Positions 46,435-55,266 of a DNA stretch of 64,000 bases are shown piece by piece. Under the pieces are notes generated by a model. That model was given only the letters and a program-made list of their open reading frames with translations. It was not told the DNA's origin and made no database searches. How positions within the stretch are numbered: position 1 is the first letter of the stretch; every line of letters starts with the position of its first letter. Source of the DNA: Sphingomonas echinoides (GTDB taxonomy: Bacteria > Pseudomonadota > Alphaproteobacteria > Sphingomonadales > Sphingomonadaceae). The translations under genes and the position numbers were made by a program. The DNA lies in the NCBI RefSeq assembly GCF_029623395.1, contig NZ_JAPYKK010000001.1:186001-250000 (forward strand), written 5' to 3'.

Positions 46435-47880
46435 TCATCCGCCGCGGCTCTCGAGAAGGGCGTGCGCAAGGCGAGTCGGGGTGACCGATTCCTCGCCTGC
46501 ACGGCGGGCGCCACGTTCCGCGGCATCGCGAATGCGTTTGGCGGCGGAGATCCGGACCAGCACCGGCTCCCGCTCGACCGCTGCGTCGAGCGCCGCCTTG
46601 GCGGCGTCCTCCCAGGCGACCGCGCGATCAACCCGTGCCGGTGTCGGATCGACCTGATCGAGCTGCCCAGCGAGCGGAAGGATATGGAAAAGCGCGTCGA
46701 ACAACGCGTTGCACACTTCCTGGATCAGATAGGTCGCACCGGCATAGCCCATGAACGGGGTGCCGGTATGGCGGCGGATCACCGCGCCGGGGAAGCTTGC
46801 GGGAATATAGACCCCGCGCGCACCCGCTTCGGCCATGTACATCCGCTCGTTGAAGCTGCCGAACACGATCAGCGGCGGATTTGTGCGGATCGCGTCGATC
46901 ACCGCCTGATTATCGGGCTTCACGCCCGCCGACCGAGCGAAAGCGAAATGACATGGCAGCCCCATGTCGGTTTCGAGGAAGTTCCGGATTCCCCGCGCGT
47001 AGGTTTCGGTCGCGACGATGCCGAAGCTCGCGGTGCCGAAGAAGTCCTGCGTGACCGAGCGCCACAGGTCCCATAGCGGCTTGATCGTGGTGTGCTTCTC
47101 GCGTTCGATGAACGGCTCGGGATCGAGACCGAGCAGATCGCCGAGCGTGCGCAGGAACAGGGTCGTGCTCTCCAGCCCGATCGGTGCCTGCAGATACGGC
47201 CGCTCCAGCACCTCGCACAGGCCGCGCCCGAATTCGCGGTACATGCAGACGTTGACCTGCGCGTCGGCGAGTTTGCGGACATCGGCGAGATGGCTGCCGA
47301 GCGGGAAGACCATGCCCACTTGCGCGCCGATCCCCTCGATCAGGCGGCGGATCTCCGCAAGATCGGAGGGCATGTTGAAGCTGCCGTACATCGGCCCGAT
47401 GATGTTGACCCTGGGACGCTCACCCGGTTTGAGCGGACGCGGCGCCGGGACCTTCTTCGGCCCGAACTGAGTCCACAGCCAGGTCAGCGCGCGGTCCCCC
47501 GACTGCCACTGGTCCTCGTCGATCGTGCGCGGCAGGAAGCGCTGGATATTGGTGCCTTCGGGGGTGACGCCGCCGCCGATCATCTCGGCGATCGAGCCGG
47601 TCACCACCACCGCGGGCAGATCCGGGTCGAGCGTCGCCCAGGCGCGCTTCATCGCGCCTTCGGTCCCGTCGCGCCCGAGTTCCTGTTCGCCGAGCCCGGT
47701 GACGACGATCGGCAATTCATGCGGCGGCAGCGCATCGGTATAATGGAGCACCGAGGTGACGGGGAGGTTCTCGCACCCGACCGGGCCGTCGATGATGACC
47801 TGCAACCCTTTGATCGCGGTGAAGGCGTAGACCGCGCCCCAATAGCCGCCTGCGCGGTCGTGATCGAGGATGAGGGTCAT
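46435..47880 (-). CDS. bchZ: Chlorophyllide a reductase subunit Z
   Basis: Catalytic subunit of chlorophyllide a oxidoreductase, which reduces ring B to the bacteriochlorin. The 481-aa protein opens [20 protein letters not shown] and has [33 protein letters not shown] and [19 protein letters not shown] 47880 matches the family start; an upstream extension reads into an inverted repeat. It is separated from bchY by 184 nt, whereas in many PGCs these genes abut. Confidence 0.96.
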   Translation of the reverse strand: MTLILDHDRAGGYWGAVYAFTAIKGLQVIIDGPVGCENLPVTSVLHYTDALPPHELPIVVTGLGEQELGRDGTEGAMKRAWATLDPDLPAVVVTGSIAEMIGGGVTPEGTNIQRFLPRTIDEDQWQSGDRALTWLWTQFGPKKVPAPRPLKPGERPRVNIIGPMYGSFNMPSDLAEIRRLIEGIGAQVGMVFPLGSHLADVRKLADAQVNVCMYREFGRGLCEVLERPYLQAPIGLESTTLFLRTLGDLLGLDPEPFIEREKHTTIKPLWDLWRSVTQDFFGTASFGIVATETYARGIRNFLETDMGLPCHFAFARSAGVKPDNQAVIDAIRTNPPLIVFGSFNERMYMAEAGARGVYIPASFPGAVIRRHTGTPFMGYAGATYLIQEVCNALFDALFHILPLAGQLDQVDPTPARVDRAVAWEDAAKAALDAAVEREPVLVRISAAKRIRDAAERGARRAGEESVTPTRLAHALLESRGG

Positions 47881-47903
47881 CGGATCGCCCCCGTTGCGTG
47901 CGC

Positions 47904-48037
47904 TGCAAAGCGAGCTGGACTCGCGCAAAGACGCAAAGACGCGAAGCAAGATATCTTCCTAGGAAGCACGGCGTCGACGTTCGGCGTCCGCCCGCTTTGC
48001 GCCTTTGCGCCTTTGCGTGAGGCCAACTTGCTGCAAG
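47904..48037. repeat. Inverted repeat between bchY and bchZ
   Basis: The arms contain GCAAAGACGCAAAGACGCG (47925-47943) and the complementary TTTGCGCCTTTGCGCCTTTG (47997-48016), with weaker pairing outward (GCAAAGCGAGCTGGACTCGC against GCGTGAGGCCAACTTGCTGC). The loop is about 47 nt. The unit has GACGCAAA triplet-like repeats seen in other sphingomonad intergenic elements. It fills most of the gap between the two genes. Confidence 0.75.
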
Positions 48038-48064
48038 CGCTGCTACGCGCGGTAGGAAAACCGC

Positions 48065-49657
48065 TCATGACCCAACGCTTTCTTCGGCCTTGGCCGCGGC
48101 GATGCGTTTGGCGGCGTATTTCGCCTTGAACTCGGGCCGGTCGACTGGCGTGTCTTCCCACACGCCAGCCGTCGCACCTACGCCCACGCCCTCGAAGAAC
48201 GCCGTCATCTTGTCGAAGCGCGCCTGATTGGCGAGCGCCGCGTTGACGACCATCGCAAGGCTCCCCGCCCCCGCCGGGCCCATCAGCGGGCGCGCCGAGA
48301 TGAGGTTGGTGAAATACAGCGCCGGGATCGATTTCTGCTTGGCGTGTTGGACCACCGGGGTCGTGCCGATCGCCAGATCCGGGCCGAAGGCATCGACCGC
48401 GGCGAGATCCTGCTCGAGGCTCGCGCGATACTGGACCTGGACGCCGCGGCCGACCAGCCAGTCGCGGTCGGGTTCGGACCAGGGGGTGCGCGGGCAGGCG
48501 GTGCCGACATAGGGCACGTCCGCGCCGCTTTCGATCAACAGCCGCGCGACCAGCAGTTCGGAACCTTCATACCCCGAGACGGTGATCCGCCCGGCGATCG
48601 GCTTGGCCGCAAGCGCGCCGCGAATGGCGGGGAGGAAGCGATTCTTCGCCGCATCGACCTTGTCCTGCGCGATGCCACAGGCCGCGCCGATCGCGTCGAG
48701 CCACGCCGCGGTCCCGTCCGCGCCGACCGGCGCCGAGCCGACGACCGTGCGCCCCGCCGCCTCGAATTCGCGGACGCTCGCGGTGTAAAAGGGGTGGATC
48801 GCCGCGACGACGGCGCCGTCGAGCGCGGCATACAGCTCGCGCCATTCCCGCGTGGGGACGACCGGACCGGCCGCAAGGCCCAGCGGTTCGAGCAATAGCC
48901 CGATTCCTGGCGGGTCAGCCGGAAACATCTCGCCCAGGAGAGTCACGGTCGGCCGGTCCGGTCGTTGCTTGGGCGCAGCGACGGGGCCGAGCTCGGCCTC
49001 CTTGCGCGCATAGGCGAGCATTGCGCCCGCCAGGACATCCTTTGCCTCGGCATGCGTCGGCACGCCAAATCCGGGGACATCGATTCCGATGATCCGCACC
49101 CCGTTGATCTGGTCGGGAAGCAATTGCAGCGGCACGCCTGAGGCGGTTGGGACGCAGAGGTTGGTGACGATGATCGTGTCGTACAGCGCCGGGTCGGCCA
49201 GTTGGTGGACGGCATCGCGGATGTCTTCGAACAATTTCCCCGTCACCAGCGTCTCGGACGAGAAGGGGACGTAGCCGACGCTGCGTTTGGCGCCGTAGAA
49301 ATGCGAAGTGAAGGTCAGGCCGTACACGCAGCAGGCCGAACCGGAGAGGACGGTCGCGGTGCGGCGCATGCGGAGTCCGACGCGGAGGGAGCCGAAAGCG
49401 GGGCACATGGATTGCGGTTGGTCGTGAGGACCTTTGGGGTAATCGGCGTCGTAGCGGGCTAGGATATCGGATTTTCCAGCGAGCTCGGCGGCTTCGCGGA
49501 GGGTGGTGCCGTTCGAACACGCAAGCCCCTCCTCTTCAGGGGAGGGGTTGGGGTGGGGCAGTCCAGCAGACACACCGCCGGAAGCAGGCACGGCCCCACC
49601 CCCAACCCCTCCCGTGAAGGGGAGGGGCTTGAGAAGATCTTGGCCCTCAGACGGCAT
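48065..49657 (-). CDS. bchY: Chlorophyllide a reductase subunit Y
   Basis: Partner of BchZ in the catalytic component of chlorophyllide a reductase. The 530-aa protein has the conserved core from TTLREAAELAGKSDILARY through PQSMCPAFGSLRVG, SGSACCVYGLTFTSHFYGAK (cluster Cys) and VTNLCVPTASGVPLQLLP. The first ~45 residues (from LKPLPFTGG to PSPEEEGLA) are encoded by an inserted palindromic element, so the protein is longer than the usual ~490-500 aa. ATG 49657 overlaps the bchX end by 11 nt. Confidence 0.93.
   Translation of the reverse strand: MPSEGQDLLKPLPFTGGVGGGAVPASGGVSAGLPHPNPSPEEEGLACSNGTTLREAAELAGKSDILARYDADYPKGPHDQPQSMCPAFGSLRVGLRMRRTATVLSGSACCVYGLTFTSHFYGAKRSVGYVPFSSETLVTGKLFEDIRDAVHQLADPALYDTIIVTNLCVPTASGVPLQLLPDQINGVRIIGIDVPGFGVPTHAEAKDVLAGAMLAYARKEAELGPVAAPKQRPDRPTVTLLGEMFPADPPGIGLLLEPLGLAAGPVVPTREWRELYAALDGAVVAAIHPFYTASVREFEAAGRTVVGSAPVGADGTAAWLDAIGAACGIAQDKVDAAKNRFLPAIRGALAAKPIAGRITVSGYEGSELLVARLLIESGADVPYVGTACPRTPWSEPDRDWLVGRGVQVQYRASLEQDLAAVDAFGPDLAIGTTPVVQHAKQKSIPALYFTNLISARPLMGPAGAGSLAMVVNAALANQARFDKMTAFFEGVGVGATAGVWEDTPVDRPEFKAKYAAKRIAAAKAEESVGS
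49523..49630. repeat. Composite inverted-repeat element in frame at the start of bchY
   Basis: Two arms (49523-49559 and 49592-49630) are near-identical inverted copies with a 32-nt spacer. Each begins AAGCCCCTCC, has a hairpin of the CCCCT...AGGGG type and ends with TTGGGG(G)TGGGGC. The frame is open through it. Overall size and layout match the element in bchB. Confidence 0.88.
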
Positions 49658-50630
49658 CGTACACGACCTCGAGCGTCGGCTTCGCCACATAGGCAACACC
49701 GCGCATGTCGGCCTGGCTCGCGGGCTTCAGCGCATAGTCCGCCCCCGTCACGTCCGCTGAGAACAACCCCAGCAACCCGTCCTGATCCAGCGGCGACGGC
49801 CGTAGCGGCGGGGCCTCCGCCACGTTGACCGCGAGTTCCTCGAACAGGCTTGCCCATTGCCCGCCGGGCTTGCCGATGATCTGATAATTCGCGCTTTTCT
49901 TGCGAATGTTCTCGTTCGCGGGGATCGCGGTGAGTACCGGGATGCCGACCGCTGCGGCAAACGCCTGCGCTTCGCCGGTGCCGTCGTCCTTGTTGAGGAT
50001 CATCCCCGCGACGCCGACATTGCCGCCCATCTTGCGGAAATATTCGACCGCTTTGCACACGTTGTTCGCGACATAGAGCGATTGCAGGTCGTTCGAGGCG
50101 ACCACGATCACCTTCTGGCACATGTCCCGTGCGATCGGCAGGCCGAAGCCGCCGCACACCACGTCGCCAAGGAAGTCGAGCAGGACATAGTCGAAGCCCC
50201 ATTCGTGGAACCCGAGTTTCTCGAGCGTCTCGAACCCGTGGATGATCCCGCGCCCGCCGCATCCGCGCCCGACCTCGGGTCCGCCCAACTCCATCGCGAA
50301 CACCCCGTCGCGCTGGAAGCAGACGTCCTCGATCCCGATCTCCTCGCCCGCGAGTTTCTTGCGCGACGATGTCTCGATGATCGTCGGCGTGGATTTTCCG
50401 CCGAACAGCAGCGACGTGGTGTCGCTCTTGGGATCACAGCCGATCAGCAGCACGCGCTTGCCCTGTTGCGCCATCATGTAGCTGAGGTTGGCGAGCGCGA
50501 AGGATTTCCCGCTGCCGCCCTTGCCGTAGATCGCAATGATCTGGGTTTCCTTGGTGACCGGGCCGGTCGGGACCGGGTCCGGTTCCTGGGCGGCTTCGTC
50601 GCGCAGGGGGCCGGGATCGAGCATCGTCAT
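49647..50630 (-). CDS. bchX: Chlorophyllide a reductase iron-sulfur ATPase subunit X
   Basis: NifH-like electron donor to BchY-BchZ. The 327-aa protein has the P-loop IYGKGGSGKSFALANL, IGCDPKSDTTSLLFGG, and cluster Cys residues in GRGCGGRGI and [12 protein letters not shown] 50630 overlaps the bchC TGA. It is homologous to BchL at 33.0 kb. Confidence 0.97.
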   Translation of the reverse strand: MTMLDPGPLRDEAAQEPDPVPTGPVTKETQIIAIYGKGGSGKSFALANLSYMMAQQGKRVLLIGCDPKSDTTSLLFGGKSTPTIIETSSRKKLAGEEIGIEDVCFQRDGVFAMELGGPEVGRGCGGRGIIHGFETLEKLGFHEWGFDYVLLDFLGDVVCGGFGLPIARDMCQKVIVVASNDLQSLYVANNVCKAVEYFRKMGGNVGVAGMILNKDDGTGEAQAFAAAVGIPVLTAIPANENIRKKSANYQIIGKPGGQWASLFEELAVNVAEAPPLRPSPLDQDGLLGLFSADVTGADYALKPASQADMRGVAYVAKPTLEVVYDAV

Positions 50631-51553
50631 ACGGCTCTCCAGTCGAGTACCATCTTGAGGCAGGCAGGGTCGCCGAACGCCGCCGGATAGGCATCGGCAG
50701 CATCGGCGGCTGGGCGAACGTGGCTGATCAGGGAATCGAACCTCAAAGCTTTGGTCGCCACCAGCGCGGTCGTGGCGGCGACATCCGCTGGCGTGAACTC
50801 GGCGGAGATGCGAAGGCGCGCCTCGCGTTGGAAAGCGGGCGGAAACGCGAAGCTCAACCGGTCGTAAAACCCTGCGAGGACGATCTCCCCGCGTTTGGCG
50901 AGGCGAGAAACGGCCAGATCGAGAATGTCGGCCGCGCCGCTGGCGTCGCAGATCGTCGCATAGTCGCGGAGGTCATCCTGACTCGGGTCGATCACCGTAT
51001 AGCCGTCACTGTCCTGCCGAGCAGGATTGGTTTCCCACACGACCGGCGCGGGTGCGCCGAGCGCGACCACGATACGCGCGATCAGCCGTCCGACGATCCC
51101 GTGACCGATCACCAGATCCGGCGGATTGCCCCCCGCCACCGCATGATAGGCCGTTGCCGCCAAAGCGGTCAGCGTTCCGTCGGCGCCGAGACGTTCGTCG
51201 ATCGGCATGGCACGGAGCGACGGAAGTACGACCCGGCGTGCCGTTCCCCCGAACAAGCCGCGCGCGTCCCGGTAGCAATTGGCGCCAGGGACGAAGACCC
51301 ATTCCCCGATCCGCCCCCGCACATCGGATCCGGCATCGACGATACGCCCCACCGACTCATATCCCGGCACCAGGGGATACCCCATGCCCGGGAAGGCGGG
51401 CATCCGGCCCGACCACAGCAGTTTCTCGGTGCCCGAGCTGATCCCGCTCCAGGCGACCTCGATCAGCACGTCTCCGGCGCCGATCGGGTTCAGCGCGAGC
51501 GGACGGAGCAACAGCCGTTCCGGCGCCTCCAAAACCACTGCCAGTGTCTCCAC
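50627..51553 (-). CDS. bchC: Bacteriochlorophyllide a dehydrogenase (3-hydroxyethyl oxidation)
   Basis: MDR-family NAD-dependent dehydrogenase that oxidises the 3-hydroxyethyl group to acetyl. The 308-aa protein has VAWSGISSGTEKLLWSG, VPGYESVGRIVDAG, and a nucleotide-binding DLVIGHGIVGRLIARI. A PpsR site lies 45-62 nt upstream, matching the known redox control of bchC promoters in Rhodobacter. Confidence 0.96.
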   Translation of the reverse strand: METLAVVLEAPERLLLRPLALNPIGAGDVLIEVAWSGISSGTEKLLWSGRMPAFPGMGYPLVPGYESVGRIVDAGSDVRGRIGEWVFVPGANCYRDARGLFGGTARRVVLPSLRAMPIDERLGADGTLTALAATAYHAVAGGNPPDLVIGHGIVGRLIARIVVALGAPAPVVWETNPARQDSDGYTVIDPSQDDLRDYATICDASGAADILDLAVSRLAKRGEIVLAGFYDRLSFAFPPAFQREARLRISAEFTPADVAATTALVATKALRFDSLISHVRPAADAADAYPAAFGDPACLKMVLDWRAV

Positions 51554-51597
51554 CGCGCCTCTCCCAAATCAACCGCCGAACCAGCGATCTTGTTGAG

Positions 51598-51615
51598 TGT
51601 CGGTTTAGTTGGACA
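51598..51615. promoter_or_regulatory. PpsR operator upstream of bchC
   Basis: TGTCGGTTTAGTTGGACA fits TGT-N12-ACA exactly. It sits in the 85-nt gap between crtF and bchC and marks a second promoter inside the crtF-bchCXYZ-puf superoperon. Confidence 0.8.
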
Positions 51616-51623
51616 TTTCTGAC

Positions 51624-51641
51624 TGTCAATATCGTTGATCA
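51624..51641. promoter_or_regulatory. Second, weaker PpsR-like site upstream of bchC
   Basis: TGTCAATATCGTTGATCA is TGT-N12-TCA, one base off consensus, 26 nt (centre to centre) from the perfect site. Paired sites allow cooperative PpsR binding. It overlaps the crtF stop codon. Confidence 0.45.
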
Positions 51642-52787
51642 ATTACCGCGCGACGCGACGATGATGCTGCACGTCAACGGCAAGGCGGTCGCGACCGTGC
51701 GCGCCGTTGCGAACCCGGCCAGCCGGAGCATTGCGTTGATTTCGTGGGACGTCCGCGGGCGACCGGACCCCATCGCAAACAGATACATCCCGAAATAGGC
51801 ATCCCCCGCCGGTTCTGCCCCGCGCGTTCCCGCCATCGGTTCCGCGATCAGCAGGCGTCCTCCTGCCGGGAGCGCGTCGTGGATCGCGCGTAACAGGCGG
51901 AGCGCCGGGGCATCGTCATGATCGTGGAGCACGCGCACCAACGTGATCAGATCATACCCCCGCGGCAACGGATCGACCAGAAAGCTTCCGGCATGGAACG
52001 TCGTTCGCGATTCGAGCCCCGCTTCGCCGAGTCGCGCCCGCCCGCGCTCGACGACGGCGGGAAGATCGAACAGGCCAAGGTTGAGCGCCTTGGCCGTACG
52101 CGCGACCGTTTCGAGAAACCGCCCTTCCCCACCACCGATATCCAGCATCCGCCGATGCCTGGAAAACCGATAGGATCGAACGATTTGCGCGGCGACCAGC
52201 GGCTGCGACGCCGCCATCAGCCGCGAATACGGATCGACTTCCGCCGACTCCAGGGCGTCGTGCGTGCGGGCATAGCCCCAATAGTTGGCCAGGCGTCCGC
52301 CGCCCCCGCCCCGACGCAGCAACCCGACCGGATCGGCGAGATCGGCGTAGAGCATCGGGTGATGCGCGACCATTTCGGTGATGCCCGCATTGCCGCACAG
52401 CGCCGCCCCGGCACGCCCCAACACCCACTCCTCGCCGAGGTGGTCGACCAGCCGTAACGCCGCCGCCGAACGGAGCAGCCGGAGCGCCGCGGGTGGTGGC
52501 AAGGCACAGTGTTCCGAAACGTGCTCGGTGCTGGTCGGCCCGCGCGCCAGCAGGTCGAGCAGCCCGGTCTGAACGCATGCCGTCAGCGTCTGTGTGTAGA
52601 CGAACCCCGCCACCAGATCGAACAATTCGCGGGCGCGCGCACGGGCGATCGGCCGGGTCGGCCAGAAACGGGTCGCCGCTTGCTGAAAGCGCGGCGACGC
52701 CAGCACCCGGTTGCGCCAGCCGACCCACGCCGTCCGCATCCGCAACCAATAGCCCTTTGACATGTTGCTTGAAGTGGACGAAGCCAT
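51639..52787 (-). CDS. crtF: Hydroxyneurosporene O-methyltransferase
   Basis: SAM-dependent O-methyltransferase that methylates the 1-hydroxy group of spheroidene/spirilloxanthin-type carotenoids. The 382-aa protein has an N-terminal winged dimerisation region, motif I MLDIGGGEGRFLETVA and LITLVRVLHDHDD, typical of the family. It heads the minus-strand superoperon. ATG 52787 abuts a PpsR site; ATG 52763 (MSKGYW) would leave a short leader and is an alternative. Confidence 0.93.
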   Translation of the reverse strand: MASSTSSNMSKGYWLRMRTAWVGWRNRVLASPRFQQAATRFWPTRPIARARARELFDLVAGFVYTQTLTACVQTGLLDLLARGPTSTEHVSEHCALPPPAALRLLRSAAALRLVDHLGEEWVLGRAGAALCGNAGITEMVAHHPMLYADLADPVGLLRRGGGGGRLANYWGYARTHDALESAEVDPYSRLMAASQPLVAAQIVRSYRFSRHRRMLDIGGGEGRFLETVARTAKALNLGLFDLPAVVERGRARLGEAGLESRTTFHAGSFLVDPLPRGYDLITLVRVLHDHDDAPALRLLRAIHDALPAGGRLLIAEPMAGTRGAEPAGDAYFGMYLFAMGSGRPRTSHEINAMLRLAGFATARTVATALPLTCSIIVASRGN

Positions 52788-52788
52788 A

Positions 52789-52806
52789 TGTCCAGTTGAT
52801 TGGACA
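52789..52806. promoter_or_regulatory. PpsR operator in the crtF/crtD divergent promoter
   Basis: TGTCCAGTTGATTGGACA is a perfect palindromic TGT-N12-ACA site (TGTCCA/TGGACA arms). It is in the 56-nt space between the two divergent genes, 1 nt before the upstream crtF ATG and 37 nt before crtD. Confidence 0.88.
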
Positions 52807-52843
52807 TAAATCCTGCTTCGGTCAACTGGCGGGAGCGCGTTCG

Positions 52844-54433
52844 ATGGTATCGCAGCACAATACCGTGATCATCGGAGCCGGGATCGGCGGACTGGTGAGC
52901 GCTGCCCTGCTTGCCGCACGCGGCATCGGCGTCACGGTGGTAGAGGCTGGCGTAGCCCCCGGGGGCAAGCTGCGCGAGATTGTTGCAGACGGGGTTGCGA
53001 TCGATGCGGGACCGACCGTGTTTACGCTCCGCGACGTGTTCGACGAGGTTTTCGAACGCTGCGGCACGACGCTCGACGCCCATCTCTCGCTGCGCCCCGC
53101 CGCTATTCTCGCTCGCCACGCCTGGGGAGCCGACCGGCTCGACCTGTTCGCCGACCCCGCGGAAAGCGAAGCTGCGATCGGTGCCTTTGCGGGAGCACGC
53201 GAAGCGGCGGGCTATCGCGCCTTCCGGGCCGAGGCGAAGCACATTTTCGAGACGCTCGACCGTCCCTTCCTGCGCGCGCCCGCCACCAATCCGCTCGAAC
53301 TGACGTGGCGGATGGGGTGGCGGGGGTTTGCCGACCTCACTCGCATTCGCCCGTATGAAACGCTGTCGCGGGCGCTTGCCGGGCATTTCCAGGATCCGCG
53401 GCTTCGGCAATTGTTCGGGCGGTACGCGACCTATGCCGGATCGTCGCCGTACGCCTGCCCGGCAACGCTGATGTTGATCGCGCATGTCGAGGCAGCGGGG
53501 GTCTGGCTGATCGACGGCGGGATGCACGCCTTGGCCCGTGCGCTCGAAGCGCTCGCGATCCGCAATGGCGCGACCTTCCGATACGGCGTGCCGGTTCGCG
53601 AGATCACGGTGGACCGCGGACGGGCGGCGGGCGTCATCCTCGCGTCGGGGGAACGGATCCCGGCAGCCGCGGTAGTGTGCAACGCCGATCCCGCGGCGCT
53701 TGCCGCAGGAGCCTTCGGGGAGTCCGTCCGTCGGGCCGTTTCCGGCGTCGCGCCGAAGCGGCGGTCGCTGTCGGCGCTAGTGTGGTGCGCGCGCGGAACC
53801 GCCGACGGATTTCCGCTGGTCCGCCATAACGTGTTCTTCTCCGGGCAATCCCAGGCCGAATTCGGTGCGCTCGCGGCGGGCCGGCTGGCCGACGACCCGA
53901 GCGTCTACGTCTGCGCGCAGGATCGCGGCGCAGACCGGTCGGAGCACGCGTCCGGAGACGCCCCCGACGGGCGCACGCCGCACCGCGAGCGCTTCCAGAT
54001 CATCGTCAACGCGCCCCCCACCGGCGACACTTCCCCCCTTACTCAAGCGGAGACGGACCAATGTACCCAGTCGATGCACGCAACGCTGCGCCGCGCCGGC
54101 CTGACGCTGGACTTGCCGGCACAAGCGACGGTTCTCACGACGCCGGCTACTTTCGCCACGCTGTTCCCACAGACGGGTGGAGCCCTTTATGGACCGGCCT
54201 CGCACGGGTGGGCGGCATCCTTCCGCCGCCCGGGCAGCCGGACGCGGATCCCTGGGCTCTATTGCGCGGGCGGGAGTACCCATCCGGGCGCGGGCGTCCC
54301 GATGGCGGCCTTGTCCGCCCGCCTAGCCGTCGCATCCCTGCTCACGGACCACGCTTCGATGGCGCGGTCGCACCCGGTGGCTATGCCTGGTGGTACGTCG
54401 ATGCGTTCAGCGCGGACCGCCGCTTCGGCCTGA
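52844..54433 (+). CDS. crtD: Methoxyneurosporene dehydrogenase (1-hydroxycarotenoid 3,4-desaturase)
   Basis: FAD-dependent desaturase introducing the 3,4 double bond in acyclic carotenoids. The 529-aa protein starts MVSQHNTVIIGAGIGGLVSA (dinucleotide motif) with GGLVSAALLAARGIGVTVVEAG, and has the C-terminal GLYCAGGSTHPGAGVPMAAL motif. The last ~20 residues extend past the usual end and overlap crtC. Placement with crtC favours crtD over crtI. Confidence 0.92.
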   Translation: MVSQHNTVIIGAGIGGLVSAALLAARGIGVTVVEAGVAPGGKLREIVADGVAIDAGPTVFTLRDVFDEVFERCGTTLDAHLSLRPAAILARHAWGADRLDLFADPAESEAAIGAFAGAREAAGYRAFRAEAKHIFETLDRPFLRAPATNPLELTWRMGWRGFADLTRIRPYETLSRALAGHFQDPRLRQLFGRYATYAGSSPYACPATLMLIAHVEAAGVWLIDGGMHALARALEALAIRNGATFRYGVPVREITVDRGRAAGVILASGERIPAAAVVCNADPAALAAGAFGESVRRAVSGVAPKRRSLSALVWCARGTADGFPLVRHNVFFSGQSQAEFGALAAGRLADDPSVYVCAQDRGADRSEHASGDAPDGRTPHRERFQIIVNAPPTGDTSPLTQAETDQCTQSMHATLRRAGLTLDLPAQATVLTTPATFATLFPQTGGALYGPASHGWAASFRRPGSRTRIPGLYCAGGSTHPGAGVPMAALSARLAVASLLTDHASMARSHPVAMPGGTSMRSARTAASA

Positions 54434-55266
54434 CCATCATCGCGTTCGTGGGGAGCGTCTTCTCCCCCTATTACAAACTCTCGGGTCGCGAACGGCCCGA
54501 CAATCATTGCGCGATCAACGTGTCGCTCTGCGGGCCGCGCGGAGGGGCGTGGGCAATGACCGAACGCGGGCACAAACGCGTGCGGCGCGACGCGGACCAT
54601 CTCGCGATCGGACCGAGCGCGCTGAGCTGGGACGGCGATACGCTGGTGATCGACATTGCGGAGATTTCCGCCCCGTTGCCCTATCCCGTGCGCGGCACTG
54701 TCCGCGTGAAGCCCGAGATGATCGGTACGACGGCGTTCGCGCTCGATCCGGCAGCGCGGCATCGCTGGCACCCGGTCGCCCCGCGCGCGCGCGTGGAGGT
54801 CGACATGATCCATCCCGACATGCGCTGGTCGGGGGACGGATACTTCGATTCGAACTTCGGGGACGAGCCGCTTGAGGCCGGGTTCGACGACTGGCATTGG
54901 TCGCGCGCGCATCTGACACGCGACGTCGCGGTTCTTTATGAAGGACGACGCCGGAGTGGCGAGCCGTTCGATCTCGCGCTCAAGTTCGACCGTCAGGGGC
55001 GCTGGCACGATGTTGCGCCACCACCGCGAGTCGCCCTGCCGCGGACGGGCTGGCTAGTGTCGCGGGCGACTCGCGCGGATGTCGGATCGCACCCGAAAGT
55101 CGCGAAGACCTGGATCGATGCGCCCTTCTACGCCCGCTCCGCGCTGGATACGCAGCTGTTCGGCGAGCCCGTGCGGGCGGTGCACGAGAGCCTGTCGCTG
55201 GGGCGTTTCCGCTCACCCATCGTCCAGTCGATGCTCCCCTACCGCATGCCCCGCGCTTTCTGGTGA
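54262..55266 (+). CDS. crtC: Hydroxyneurosporene synthase (carotenoid 1,2-hydratase)
   Basis: Adds water to the psi end of carotenoids; the product is then used by CrtD and CrtF. The protein shows VAPGGYAWWYVDAFS, FVGSVFSPYYKLSG, NHCAINVSLCGP, FDSNFGDEPLEAGFDDWHW and LPRTGWLVSR, all conserved. The conserved part begins near 54345, inside crtD in a different frame, but no ATG, GTG or TTG is found close to it. The nearest in-frame candidates are TTG 54262, GTG 54208 and ATG 54061. I used TTG 54262. An ATC at 54334 sits where related genes appear to start. Confidence 0.85.
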   Translation: MRGREYPSGRGRPDGGLVRPPSRRIPAHGPRFDGAVAPGGYAWWYVDAFSADRRFGLTIIAFVGSVFSPYYKLSGRERPDNHCAINVSLCGPRGGAWAMTERGHKRVRRDADHLAIGPSALSWDGDTLVIDIAEISAPLPYPVRGTVRVKPEMIGTTAFALDPAARHRWHPVAPRARVEVDMIHPDMRWSGDGYFDSNFGDEPLEAGFDDWHWSRAHLTRDVAVLYEGRRRSGEPFDLALKFDRQGRWHDVAPPPRVALPRTGWLVSRATRADVGSHPKVAKTWIDAPFYARSALDTQLFGEPVRAVHESLSLGRFRSPIVQSMLPYRMPRAFW

